DNA of 64,000 nt from Hygrocybe punicea (GCA_963556145.1 OY744463.1:3782001-3846000); one strand, 5' to 3'. Shown: positions 32,150 through 44,135, counted from the first letter of the stretch. Notes: a model not told the origin generated them from the sequence alone. Numbers and translations: made by a program.

Positions 32150-33287
32150 ACGCGTACCTCGAAGAACTTCGCGACCAGCTCCAGCTGAGCACCCAGAAAT
32201 CAGTATCCTTATCCACGATATGGAGAGCCTTGCACCATAGTGGGCATACTATGAAAAAGGTTGGTTTCCTTTGTTTTTAGCTATTCTAACTGATGATTTT
32301 GATAATTCTACACAGCTGACGAAGGTAGCTATTGAGAGGAGCGCGCTGCTGCGTGCTGAATATATACAAAGGGTTGGCCTTCAGTATCAAGCCGAGCAGC
32401 TAGTATTTGTAGACGGGAGTGCCTGTGATCGGCGCACAACGTACCGGGGCCACGCTTGGGTGATTCAGGGCCAGCGTGCTGTCAGAAAAGCCTTTTTCAT
32501 TCGGGGCAAATGGTATTTTGTTTCTTTATCTGTTCAAGATCAGTAACTGATACCAGTGATTCAAGATATTCCATACTTCCTGCCATTTCCCTCGATGGGA
32601 TATTGACCGTGAAGATTGTCAAAGGGTCATTCAACACGTCTCACTTTGCCGAATTCATTGAAGAGCTGCTTGAGCAGATGAATCCTTTTCCCGAAGTCAA
32701 CTCCATCATTGTAATGGATAACTGCCGCATCCACAAGTCCAATCTAATTGCCGAAATGATTGAGGAAAGGTATGTCATTGATCCTGCTTCCTTGCAGGTA
32801 CTCATTGGATTATAGGGGTAGGCGAATTGAATTTCTCCCCCCATACTCACCGGATTTCAACCCGATTGAACTGGCGTTCTCGGCAATCAAGTCCGACATC
32901 AGGCGGAAGGGCAACATAGTGCGTGCAGTGATGGAAACACCTGACCAGCAGGCTGAGGTCTTTTGCCAACTGTGGGAATCAGTGCACACAGTGACAGCAG
33001 ACGATGTGGAGGCTTTCTATCATCACTGTGGATATTTGTAGCTACATCTGGCAAGACTGATGTAGGAATATTTTGTTGTACTCTGTAATTGTGCAATTAT
33101 CAATGTCTTTGCTTTGACATCTGTTGAGGGACTTCTTTGCTTTGTAACCTTTGTGGAGGGGTTGAGACCGTCATCAACAAATCCTTGCTTTGTTTGGGTA
33201 AAATTGTACATTGATAAGGATTATTCAATATGGCTGCCTGTGGAGCTGGAGTTTGCTTGTTGAGGGTAGGAGCCAGGCACAAGTATC

Positions 33288-33682
33288 AAAGGGCATCACT
33301 GCCGTTTGTTTTCAGGGAAAATGAGTTGGCACCAAGGCCTACCAGCAATACAACAACCAGCTCATCAATGGGATTTAGTATTGCCTGCTTTCAGTGAAGT
33401 AATGGTCTATGATCGCCATACAGGATTGTCGAAGGGCATCACTGCCATTGAGATAAAAGGGGTTGGCACCAAGGCTTACCAACAATACAACAACCAGCTC
33501 ATCAATTGAAGTTAGTATTGCCTGCTTTGAGTGAAGTAATGGTCTAGGATCGCCATACAGGATCGTCAAAGGGCATCACTGCCCGTCATAGGAAAGGAGT
33601 TGGCACCAAGGCTTACCAACAATACAACAACCAGCTCATCAATTGAAGTTAGTATTGCCTGCTTTGAGTCAAGTAATGGACC
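33288..33682. repeat. Three tandem copies of a ~140-bp unit
   Basis: AAGGGCATCACTGCC recurs at about 33288, 33431 and 33568, and each unit contains GGCACCAAGGC followed by CAACAACCAGCTCATCAA. Spacing is 143 and 137 bp. It lies 250 bp past the transposase stop. No coding sense. Confidence 0.85.
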
Positions 33683-33689
33683 ACGATGA

Positions 33690-34826
33690 TATCTTTGCTC
33701 TCTTTCATTGGCCTGGCTACTTTTCCACCTTGCATCATTTTGTGTTTTGCCTGGTCTTCCTCTCTTCACTTGGCAGTCAGCTAATTGCCTCTGCTTTCGA
33801 CTTGTGACTTTACCAATTTTCATATTCAACCGACACACACTGTCCCATCTACATTGAAATTTCATCCACCCTGCTCATCTCAGTGCAACTCAGTCTCTCA
33901 TCAGTCATGTTGCACCACCCCCTGCTGCTGTAGTCACCAATCATGAAACCCCAGCCCCTTGGTCCATTTCTATGTCCTTCATTTATATCCTATTTTAATC
34001 CTGCTCTTAAATAAAGGAATTGAGACAAGGTGCTAGGCACAAAAATGACAGGGGAACACCCAATCCTGCTGCTGACCTTGATCGAGATGGTGGTTCACCC
34101 CTCCAAACCTGTTTACTTCCTGTATCACTCATTGCCAGGATGGCAAGATCTACACCACTAGCAATGCACCTGCAGTGGTGTGAATGTTCCTCAATTGGTT
34201 TTTGTTGTAATACCTGCTTTCCCTCCACTCAGTCAGCCAGACTTGACTAAGATCACCATTCAGTTACAGTGAGGTTGTGGGTGATCATGGCCCATCATCT
34301 CATGCACGGACCCCTCGTCACGTCACAAACACAAATGGCCAACAGCTAATAACTTGAGGTAGCTGTAGCTGGTAGCTGGTCATCAGCCTTAGCTTAGCCA
34401 GACCTGGGCTAAGCTAAAACAGGCTAGGCTACTGGCTACTAGCCTTAGCTGTGGTAATACTAGAGCTGGATGTATTATTCCAGGTACTTTGTAATTCAAG
34501 GGACCCATCATTGATGCCAACTTGTAAGGCTCCAGGTAAGAATTCCCCACCCAGGTCAGTGACATCAACACAGTAGTTGTGTTCAAATTGTTTGTCCAAT
34601 AATCCATAGGTCTTAACATATTGATGCTCTATGAACACTCCATCCATTCCATCCTCACCATACATAAGGCAAGCTGCCCCATGATTGCCAATATATATTT
34701 AATTTTCAATGATCCCAACTTTCTGCATTCTGAGCAACCAAACAGCAACACTATATTGATAACTACAAGTCTGTTGAAGACATTGTAGGACTATCTACAC
34801 ACAAGAAAATGTTTCACTACTGCCCA
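33690..34826. other. Gene-free stretch with a small fold-back patch
   Basis: No gene recognised. Around 34335-34455 short AGCTGTAGCTGG and GGCTACTGGCTACTAGCC words form an imperfect inverted repeat, perhaps a degraded miniature element. The rest is unremarkable AT-rich sequence. Confidence 0.45.
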
Positions 34827-35606
34827 TTATTTCCTGTTGGCCCTCTCAGCCTTCTTGATACGATCCGTGTCCTTCTGCGCAAACTTGAGAAGTCGTTTCG
34901 CGATTCCAATTGGGATATTGCAAACGGTCGAGAAATGGGTAATAGTCTCATTAGCAAGGCCTTCACCGGCAAGCTCATGGATGTGCCTGAACCCATTCGC
35001 CTGGATGGCATCAGTATACTGGGAAAAATTATCTCTATCGATGCCCCGAGCACTGGAGTCGAGTGCAGCAAGCCAAGTGGGGATGGCTGGGAAGACATTG
35101 GGGATGTCATCGAAATCTATGCTGTCTGAGCTGGGGATGTGCAGCCCATCACGTTGGGAGCGAGATGATTTTTTGGGTACGGCCAATGGAGGGGTGTACG
35201 GGGAATAGTGGTGCCTCGATCCACCATATGGAGGTGGCATCTGAATGATGATCAGTTGAGCCGCACTGCTTGTAGCAGCAACTTGAGCGGGTTTTGCATT
35301 TACGTGCCGACGAGAGGAAGTGTCGCCAAGCTTCAACTGGACAGGTGGTGAGATGGTCGAATCATATGAGCCGTTTGCCTGACGTGGACTACAATGAGTC
35401 TCGTTAAGCAATAAATAAACGAGACTTATGAGAAGCATGCCCCAGAGACTTAGATCAGTTATTTGTAAGGTGTAGTGATGGTCCTCTGGATATTTGACAC
35501 AGGGTTTGCCGTCGTGAAGAGGACATTTGAGGTTCTCCGTAATCTCGGCAATGTAATCGGCAGATGTCTTCGGCACTTTCTTCCCCAATTCGGTGTCGTT
35601 CTGTTA

Positions 35607-37154
35607 CATTTCCAGCTCCGCTTCCAACCCCGATGCCCATTCCGATACCCACCATGATGATTCTGCACTGCACACGTTCCTTTTTCATTTCATTTTGTCC
35701 TTTGTCTTCTTTTCAATGTCATTGTTTCTTCTTTTGGACATCCTTGTATTTTCTTGTTCTTGTTCTCTTCTTTCCCTTCTTCTAGAACAATCCAGACCGA
35801 CCATGGACATATCCCATGTGACCTTGCTGTACCCGAATAGTCTCCTTGCCGACGGACATCATTGCTATTGTCTTTTCCCTCGCCCTGACATATTGTTGAC
35901 TTCATCCCACGACAAACCGATTTACAATGGCTGTACTCCCAACACAGCTAATTACCGTAATCATCATTGGCAGCATCGCCATCACCTTCCTGATCGGTTT
36001 TTACCTTGTTATGATCTATCTTTGGCATCGGTACCGAAACCCTTCTGCCATCGATACTTCCGACTTCCACCTCGACAATATATCGACACGTAATTGACAA
36101 TTGCCATACCTGGATATATGGTTTCCACTTTCGTACCCTGTGCCTACCATTATCCTCCCTGACGATCCGACGACATTCCTCACCTGCATGCGAACTCTGA
36201 ACAATCCCCGATCGCAAGACATTTCACTGTTCTCTCTAATCCGACCATCGCCGAAGCACATTCTTTTGGACTTCGACCACAGACCATACGACTTCCCAAA
36301 CAGTGAACCAACCCCTATCGCATATTGTTCGCACGACATCGCTTCATTGCAGTACCCGACGACTTGTTCCCACAGCTTGTCACCTGTGCCATGACTCGAA
36401 ACCTGGACCCACATTCATTTACCCTTTTCCATCTATAACCTTGATACCTCCCACACTCGTTTACAACAATACCCTTTCTTGGATGAATACCGACATCAAG
36501 TGGACCTTCTTGTTCCACAAACAGGACAAGACATCGCTCCTCGATACGTCATCAACACAGACATCGTCATCCGGTACAGCTTGTGCTGTTCACATGTCTG
36601 ACCTTGACTAGCCCACTGTCCTAGTTGGTTTTTTCCTTTATACATTCCTTCATTTTCTTTCATATCAACCTTGCCGTTACATCCACGCCACCTCAAGACA
36701 CTCTCATCACCAACCCCACACTGGACGATACCCATCTTCGACCCGACCGTGCAACGCACTTGCCAGACTGCGCACTTGCCTGTTACAGCAAGTGTAGACC
36801 CCGAATAGGCAATTCTGCACATCACATGATCCGATGACAAATCATCCGAGTCATCCGGACCCCCTCTATTCCTCAATGACACCCGGGCCTCCAGTTGGAT
36901 CGCGAGAACATCGACATGAGGACGCCTCATGTACGTCTCATGGTGAACACATGGTAGAGTTGGACATGTTATGGCTTCATGGTTGTATTTCTATTTACCT
37001 CCCCTCAAGACCAGTCACTATATATACTGTTCTTGTTGTTGGTTCGGACTTTTTCTTCTTTTCCTTTCTTTACGTTTAGTCTGGTTCTTGGGGCAGACTC
37101 ATCTTGTTTTGGGTAACCCCCACGGCTCGCAATGACACTAGACCTTGACCCCCC
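35607..37154 (+). mobile_element. Interspersed repeat family R, copy A
   Basis: A second copy lies at 41152-43738. Here the insertion is bounded by a CTGTTA duplication (35601-35606 and 37155-37160) inside an intron of the split gene. The repeat has no TIR and no TG..CA ends, and it finishes with a C6 run. Fragmentary frames look protein-like (for example LDEYRHQVDLLVPQTGQDIAPRY) but are broken. Class is undetermined. Confidence 0.7.
35927..36097 (+). CDS. Small single-span membrane peptide frame inside repeat R
   Basis: 56-residue frame from an ATG. A strongly hydrophobic segment from about residue 8 to 32 (LITVIIIGSIAITFLIGFYL) is followed by a short polar tail. The copy in repeat R copy B (41454 onward) keeps the hydrophobic part but stops sooner. 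Expression is unproven. Confidence 0.3.
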   Translation: MAVLPTQLITVIIIGSIAITFLIGFYLVMIYLWHRYRNPSAIDTSDFHLDNISTRN

Positions 37155-38239
37155 CTGTTAGCAGTGTTGTCTTAGCTGTAAGCAACAATGAAAGCTGCTG
37201 TTCTCCCCTCTGGAAGCCGATCCCCTGTTAAGTTGATTGTTGCCAGAGCCCGCTGCAGAAGCGATCCGTAACACGTTCCCACTCTCCTCATCTGTGTCCG
37301 CTCGTTTCTTCCTCTTGGCCTTCACCTTGTCCAAGCATGTAGTCAGTCCAGTACATAGTATTATCAATTGAAATATTACCTTGTCCTTCTTATCGTCTGC
37401 CCATCTCTTTCCACCCTTGCGAGACGTTTCGCATTGATCGACGAGAATAACCTGAAATGCCTTCTTTTTACCTTTAGCCTTAGCCATCTGATTCAACTCT
37501 GTCCGTGCGGCATCGAATAACGCAGCAAGGTGAGTCGCTTTGGTGAGTAGGAGAGGTCGCGCCTTGGCAGTCCATGTGCTGAACTTATAGGCCACCTCGA
37601 GTTCGGAATGCCGAATATCCATCACATTGGCAACCTCGCTACAAAACGTACTCCAAGTGGTGCCGGATGAAAAGTTTTGTACGTCGGATGCGGTCCCGAT
37701 AGGGATATTGAATTCGAGGCAGAGAGCTTCTGTAAATTAGCGTAAGCATAGGAAATATGTCAATAAAAAACCAGAAAACCTTCGGGTTCGGAATCAGCAT
37801 CAGAATCCAAGCTGATGACGTCAAATTCTTCATTGTGTTTTGCGTCTGCAGCCCCAGCTGGCCCAAGAAGCTCCTTGACAAGGATGTTGACATCGTCAGT
37901 GTCTCGCTCGTTGTTGGAGCCAGGAGGTGGATTGTATACCTCGTCACGATCTAACACTTCGACATCCGGCTCCGAGTCGTCTAGTCCGTTGCGCACTTTG
38001 TAGGCTGGCATTGGTTTCGGACGTGTTCAAGGACGAGGGGGTGTAGGGCTTTTGCCAGCCCCAACTGGCAGGTCCTTAGGGACAGGAGCTGCCCAGTGTG
38101 CTTTGGGACCTCGGCTTTGTTTTTGTCGAGCGTTCCCCATGCAAGTCGCAATGAAGGAGGAAGGATGATCTTCGGCCGTTTCCACGGTAACACACGATTT
38201 GATTTGGCTCTCAAGCAACAAATATATTTATATAAGTAC

Positions 38240-38945
38240 AGTACATGTCTCATATACGAAGGATAGACCAGCCGTGCACAAACAGAATGGATAGATGTCA
38301 AGAAAAATGGCTGGAGGTAGATAGTATAGTACAGAGGTTCCAAGCCGCCTGTAAAGCCAAGTACTGAGTGTGGTCAGCTTATGGTGACGCATGCACCTGG
38401 GGTAGACATACCATGAAAGGTTCCATATAGTTCCTGGACAACATCTCTCCACTAGGTAATGCAGATACGCTCACAGCGTCAGGGCGGCATTGGGTGACAT
38501 CTGGGTTTTCCTACGGTGAAAATTCAAGTGATTCAGCACAAAAACTACATGGGCATCTGGGCAGGACATACCTGGGTTATTTTGGCCCAATTCCAGCTTG
38601 GTATCTCCCCGTGATGCACCAGAAATGTTCTCCGAGAGGGTGACAAGGCCCAAATTTTGATCATGCCCATACTTGAGAAATGGGGCCTGAAAGTTGGTTG
38701 TGCACCTGGAGAGGGATGAGGGGATGACAGAACAGAAAGAATTAGACGGAAATGTTGAGAATTGGATGAGAAACGGCTCACCGATGTTTCGTGTGCCAGA
38801 GTGACAAAATTCACATGTTACGTGTGATGTGACAACCTTTCTGAAAACGGCAATAATTTACACCATGGGATAGCTAATAGCTCTATTATCTTCTCGCATG
38901 CACAATATTTCTTGAAACTAAATATAAGGCCATCTAACACATCTG
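38240..38945 (-). repeat. Right arm of the large inverted repeat
   Basis: Inverted counterpart of 29105-29985. Together the arms enclose about 8.2 kb holding the mariner-type transposase, TRIM-like copy A, the tandem array, and the gene split by repeat R. Confidence 0.9.
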
Positions 38946-39890
38946 ATCATTCATTGAAGTTTGTGTGAGAGTAGTGTTTAGGCAAGTCAACAAGTTCACC
39001 ACAGTTTCAGGGTGAAGTCTTAAGATCCATTTTGTGAACCACGTGGATGGTAGTATCATGGTACAGGTCCAAAATGGGAGTGTCTATACAATTTCAGGCT
39101 GAAAAGGGATGGGTGTGGTGGGTGACACAAAGAGGCAAACACTATCAGCTAACTAGTGCTTTGAATAAAGACAATGAGACTAGGGTAGGCCATGGGTGCC
39201 ACCACAGGTAGAAACTGACAACACCATACCCATCACCTGTAAATGTGCACCTGCAACAGGCCAAATCTGTACAGGTGCAGGTTTTAATCACAGGTTTCAA
39301 TAACTCACTATGGTGACAACACCATAGTAATTTATTGACAGGTTAAATAACTAGATTCAAATAAAGTTATTAGGATTGTGTATACAATCAATTAGACAGT
39401 AAAATTCCAAGTTACTAACCACTTGTTAAAGCTGATTCATAAGCAGTGATAACAGAAAGCAAGGCATATATATCTAACAGAGTATACTGTATACATGTGA
39501 TTTATAGAAAGTCTAAGAAGATAGATACGCTAAATTATCACCAGCTAGTCCATGTTTGAAGTTGGTTGTATAGTAACTGTCTTATCTAATGTTTTACATC
39601 ATTCTGAGCTAGTTAATTTCTAAGGAGAGAGTCAATAGACTATGAAGTTAACACATTACACATGACCTTTGTAGACACCAAAGGTATTGTATTATGGTCT
39701 GGGACAAGTTCACAAGGTAACTAGTTGTTATGTGACATGACAAACAGAAGGTTTTACTTCAATGAGAAGACAGAGTTAGACAAAGATGTGATAATATCAT
39801 GAAGTGCAGAAGCAGGTTTTAATGAGTGAAAATACCTAGGGTTACATTACCAAAAGTAGGCTACTGATCTACATTGTAAGATGTGGCTGT
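38946..39890. other. AT-rich spacer
   Basis: No gene recognised. It may be eroded internal sequence of the Copia-like fragment that begins at 39895, but I find no pol motif. Confidence 0.45.
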
Positions 39891-39894
39891 GTAG

Positions 39895-40330
39895 CTAGGT
39901 AGAAAAGGAAAGAAGTCCATATGGAAAGAGGAATGTATCATATAGGCTACAAAAGCAAAAGAAGAAAGGTACTGTTTTTGATACCTTGAGGGTGGACTCA
40001 TTGTTCAGTGTCAGTGTTTCTGTTTGATTTGTGGAATCACCCATCTTTTGAAGGTCTGCTGCATGTGCTGTGAGTTGTGCTTCAACAGTGGGTAGTTTGA
40101 GTTTCTGGTCATCTGGTACTGATCCTGTGATGGCAGTTTTGAGTGTTTTCCAGTCATTGTTGTCTGGGATGGATTTAAGTAGAAGTAAGGGTTGTAAGTC
40201 TTCTGGGAATGTGTAGCCCAATGTTGTGAGTTGGTTGCTGCTTGTGAGGAATGTTGTGATGCGTTTTGCCATGGAGTTTTATGAGGGTGGACCTCTGAAT
40301 TTAACAGAGATGAAGTTGACAAGTGTGTTG
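39895..40330 (-). pseudogene. Copia-like gag fragment
   Basis: The frame on the minus strand includes a helix-rich core, LPTVEAQLTAHAADLQKM, plus LQPLLLLKSIPDNNDWKTLK, typical of the UBN2/Copia gag fold (the LL..LP..W..L pattern). It lies directly inside an LTR-like repeat (40347 on). No protease, integrase or RT follows. Confidence 0.55.
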
Positions 40331-40346
40331 TGATGGTGAGTGGGGT

Positions 40347-40735
40347 TGTAGATCCAGATGGGGATCTACTATGAAGGGTGATCAGCTAGTAGAAGTGATC
40401 AAAGGAGTGGCAAGTAGGGAATCTGAGGTCACATAAGTGGGAACTGGAGAGGATTGGACCTATCTGATTGGTTGGGTTGGTTCTGGATTGATTTGAGAAC
40501 CAGATCTGGTTGGGTCATGGAGTAGATGGAGAGTTTTTAGATATAGTAAAGGTGGTTTGTTATGGGATAATGAAGAGTGATGAGAGACTTAGTATGAAAG
40601 AGTTCTGTGCATTTTGAGGTGAAGAGTCAACTTGTATTATTGGTACAACTATCTCTACATTTTATAGTACTTAAACAAGGTGGTGCTCTGCACAGGCTAG
40701 TTAGGAGAAGAGGCGGTAAACATCAAATCTACTGA
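40347..40735 (-). repeat. Copia-like LTR (diverged), right end uncertain
   Basis: The minus-strand end reads ...GGATCTACA. The adjoining 50 bp (GATCAGCTAG...AAGTGATCA) match the start of the LTR at 53127. It lies immediately upstream of the gag fragment in the correct orientation. The outer boundary is approximate. Confidence 0.5.
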
Positions 40736-42839
40736 AACATATCAAACCAACCAGTGTCTCTATGAAACGTGATAGGAGCTGTAGTATAGGAGTGAACCGG
40801 TGTCAATGATTGTCATGATGAGAACGTATACAATCAGGTTGAGTGTCGGACTGTGTTGCAGATCAGGTCCGTTGTGTTGTGGATCGGGTCCGGATCTGGG
40901 TTTGGTGGATTTTAGTATGTATTTCGATTGGGTTCGTTACAGGTCTTTGTGCGGAGTTGGGTTGTGTCATATTTGTCAGGTTTTCATGTATAGAGGGACC
41001 CTGCCCTCTACAGCATGAAAAGCCATGATGACAATGTTGGTTTCATTATATCATTTTGTGATTGTGTCATATAGGTCTTTAGCTGAGGGCTTGCTTCCAA
41101 TGCTTAGTTAGACTGTCCATGGGCAGGGCCATGACCCTCTGGCCCTGCTATTACGTTTTTCAGCTCCACAACTCCAATTCCAACTCCGGTACCCACCATG
41201 ACAATTCCACTTTTCCACACCTTCCTTTTTTGTTCCCTTTTGCCTTTTGTCTTCTTTTGGACATCATTGTTTATTCTTGTTCTTGTTTCCTTTTTATCCT
41301 TTCTTCTAGAACAATCCAGACCAACCATGGACACATCCACACATGACCTTGCTGTACCCAAACAATCTCCTTGCTGATGGACATCATCGCCATTGTCTTT
41401 TCCCTTACCTTGGAATATTGTTCACTTCATCCCACGACAAACTGATACACAATGGCTGTACTCCCAACACAGCTAATTACCGTAATCATCATTGGCAGCA
41501 TTGCCATCACTTTCCTTATCGGTTTTTACCTTGTTATGATCTATCTTTGGCATCGGCACTGAAACCCTTCTGCCATTGATACTTCCAACTTCCACATTGA
41601 CAATATCTCACCATGTAATTGACAATTGCCATACCTGGATATTTGGTTTCCACTTTTGTATTCTGTGCCTACCATTATCCTCCCTGATCATCTGATGACA
41701 TTCCTCCCCTGCATGCATACTCTGAACAATCCTCGATCACAGGACATTTCACTGTTCCCTCCAATCTGACCATCGCCGAAGCATACACCTTCAGACTTCA
41801 ACCACAGACCATACAATTTCCCAATACAGTGAACCAACCCCTATTGTGTATTGTTCACACATCATTGCTTCAATGCAGTACCCAACGACTTGTTCCCACA
41901 GCTTGTCACCTGTGCCATGACATGAAACCTGGACCCACGTTCATTTATCCTTTTCCATCTGTAACCTTGATACCTCCCACACTCATTTACAACAATACCC
42001 TTTCTTGGAAGAATACCAACATCAGGTGGACCTCATTGTTCCACACACAGAACAAGACATCACCCCTCGATATGTCATCATCACAGACATCGTGACTGGC
42101 ACAGCTTATGCTGTTCACATGTCTGACCTCGACTATCCCACCATCCTAGTTGGTTTTCTCCTAACACATTCATTTGTTTTCTTTCATACTGACCTTGTCG
42201 CTATATCCACACTACCTCAAGACACTCTCTTCACCAATCCCACACTGAACGATACCGCTCTTCAACCCAACTGTGCAATGCACTTGCCAGACTGCACACT
42301 TGCCTGTTACAGCAAGTATAGACCCCGAATTGGCAATTCTGCATGTCACATGATCTGATGACAAATTATCCGAGTCATCCTCAATGACACCTAGGCAAAT
42401 GCACGGATTGGGCGGATCAGCGCGGATCACGGATACGGATCGCCTCGGACACAGGACCGGATCAAGATTTCCCGATCCATGCACCCGTGTATCCGTAACC
42501 AGTCCCTATTTTGGTAGTGTCACGGTACCTGCGTCACACATCAACATCACCAACCACGGCCACAACCACAGCCACGGCAACAACAACAACGAGAACAACA
42601 ACAACAATGACGGACAACAATGGGACATGGGGAGAAGGGCAGCGGGGGGGCGGTGCACCCACCTCCCGTTGCAGTAGGTATGTTTTTTTTTTGTTTTTTT
42701 TCTTAGCTACTAATTACACAAACGACGACGATGGCAGTACCAACAACACAAACACCACACACCCGACGAGGACGACAGGCGGCGAGGACAAAGGTGACAA
42801 TGGCGGCCACCACCACCACGACGACAACCTACATCCCTC

Positions 42840-42847
42840 CAAATAGG

Positions 42848-42878
<31 letters not shown>

Positions 42879-42970
42879 CCACCACAACCACCACAGTGAC
42901 CACGACCACGACCACTAGCACGACCACTAGCACGACCACGACCATGACCACGACCATGACCGCGACGAAG
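42840..42970. repeat. CAA/ACC/ACG trinucleotide array in hAT-like element 2
   Basis: Runs of ACAACAACA, CCACCA and CACGACCACGACC; all frames poly-Thr/Asn/His-like. It is the counterpart of the array in hAT-like element 1. Confidence 0.85.
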
Positions 42971-42995
42971 GCCACGGCCATCCCACCACCAACAT

Positions 42996-43050
42996 ACCTC
43001 GCGGATGCGCACCGTCACGTCAATCGATGTTGGTGCTGCAACCGCGAGGT
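42996..43050. repeat. 55-bp nested palindrome unit (copy 2)
   Basis: Arms ACCTCGCG and CGCGAGGT around the core CACGTCAATCGATGTTG. Inside hAT-like element 2. Confidence 0.85.
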
Positions 43051-43368
43051 AACTGGAAGGATGGTGGTGTGCCCACCACCTGGTTGCGGCCAACCCACCC
43101 CCCACATCGCGTTCGCGTTGAGACCGGGACAACGGGGAGCCCAAATACGTCACCTCACCGCCTTTTGCCCCAAACCCCACCCCCACTTGGTCAACACCCA
43201 TGGCACCCGTTTCCCGTCCATTTTCGAGCACCCCCAACTCACTTGCACACCACCACGATGACTGGCCATCACCGCTGCCTCGGCCACCACGTGGCCGATC
43301 TCCCATTGCACCACAACACGTCTGCATTGTGCCCTGAGCACGGTGCAGACCTGTCCTCGGCCTCAGTT

Positions 43369-43423
43369 ACCTCGCGCGAGCATGCCACAACGTCAATTGA
43401 TGTTGGCGCGACGAACGCGAGGT
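43369..43423. repeat. 55-bp nested palindrome unit (copy 3)
   Basis: Arms ACCTCGCG and CGCGAGGT around the core ACGTCAATTGATGT. It ends 103 bp from the right end of hAT-like element 2. Confidence 0.85.
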
Positions 43424-43738
43424 AAATACTGTATCATATCCGTATCCGTGGCTCGGATACGGATAGTGGCGGATACAGATACGGATACCAAATTCAGCAC
43501 CCGCGGATGATCCATGCAGTTGCCTAATGACACCCAGGCCTCCAGTTGGTCACGAGAACATTGACATGAGGACGCCTCATGTGTGCCTCATGGTGAACAC
43601 ATGGTGTAGTTGGACATGTTGTAGCTTCATGGTTGTATTCCCATTTACCTCCCCTCAAGACCAGTCACTATATCTACTGTTCTTGTTGTTGGTTCAGACC
43701 TTTTCTTCTTTTCTTTTCCTTATGTTTAGTCTTATAGT

Positions 43739-44121
43739 TGTATATCATATATCTTCATTTCCTGTCTCCTAGTACATAGCACCAATCCTCCTATCCTCCT
43801 CTCCACTTCCTCCCCTATCACTTACAGCCTTCACTTGTAGCACATAGTTACCATAGCACAGGATTCCACCCAGTAGTATAAAAGTAGTACATTTACACTA
43901 CAGAAAATAATATAGAAACCTCTTATCATCCCATCTCACATCTATAGTTTCAGTTCTCTCTCTATATCATTTATACTTGCCTTCATCCTTTCCCCCACAC
44001 TCTCCCTCTGATTCTGGAACCCCCAGATTCAGGTTGGATTGATTAAATCATAGGAAACTGAATTCCTCTGTTCACTTCTTAGCTGATCACCCTTTCCATA
44101 GATTCCCATTCTGGGTCTACA
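43739..44121 (+). repeat. Solo Copia-like LTR
   Basis: 383 bp from TGTATATCA to GGGTCTACA, matching the minus-strand copy at 53127-53514. A TATA-like AGTATAAAAG lies at about 43876. No internal domain follows; the next element (TRIM-like copy B) starts 14 bp later. Confidence 0.65.
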
Positions 44122-44135
44122 ATTGAACTCGCCAT

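Larger units (their letters stand above)
30087..33041 (+). pseudogene. Tc1/mariner (IS630-like) DDE transposase, split by an LTR element
   Basis: Exons 30087-30305, 30355-30389 joined to 32154-32259, then 32316-32512, 32557-32769 and 32816-33041 give a 331-residue protein once the 30390-32153 insertion is ignored. The N-terminal helix-turn-helix is LDKIAAYTGISRRQVLRIL. The catalytic triad is in VFVDGSACDRR, IVMDNCRIHKS and YSPDFNPIELAF, and the second Asp to Glu spacing is 34 (DD34E) after splicing out 32770-32815. Apart from the insertion I see no stop or frameshift, so the gene was probably intact when hit. Terminal inverted repeats and TA duplications were not located. Confidence 0.88.
34827..38140 (-). 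pseudogene. Conserved Agaricomycete-type gene with SAM-like C-terminus, split by a repeat
   Basis: The start MGNARQKQSRG (38140) is followed by an in-frame TGA (38029-38027) where Arg is expected (PPRP-stop-TRPKP). The frame then continues through an acidic stretch (DSEPDVEVLDRDEVYNPP). Introns 37730-37779 and 37326-37379 join to NIPIGTASDVQNFSSGTTWS, STWTAKARPLLLTKATHLAAL and a Lys/Arg-rich basic region. The gene is then cut by the 1548-bp repeat 35607-37154 and resumes at NDTELGKKVPKTSADYIAE, with a Cys/His pair segment (CPLHDGKPCVKYPEDHH). It ends in a helical SAM-like domain (FSQYTDAIQANGFRHIHELAG... IPIGIAKRLLKFAQ). Function unknown; I recall similar large families in Agaricomycetes but cannot name them. 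Confidence 0.65.
42392..43526 (+). mobile_element. Non-autonomous hAT-like element 2, with 8-bp target duplication and empty paralogous site
   Basis: The left end is TAGGCAAATGCACGGAT and the right-end complement is TAGGCAACTGCATGGAT. ATGACACC is duplicated at 42384-42391 and 43527-43534. Copy A of repeat R carries the single uninterrupted ATGACACC at 36876-36883, an empty-site proof. Subterminal zones are dense in CGGATACGGATAC. The inside, on the plus strand, has a His/Asn-rich microsatellite exon, a palindromic GGTGCACC exon end, a GTATGTTTT donor-like site (42677), then CAA/CCA/ACG arrays and two 55-bp nested palindromes. No transposase. Confidence 0.92.
41152..43738 (+). mobile_element. 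Interspersed repeat family R, copy B, interrupted by hAT-like element 2
   Basis: Collinear with copy A over about 1.44 kb once 42392-43534 is removed. It is truncated at its right end by a Copia-like LTR (43739). Many CpG sites of copy A appear as TpG or CpA here. Confidence 0.8.
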
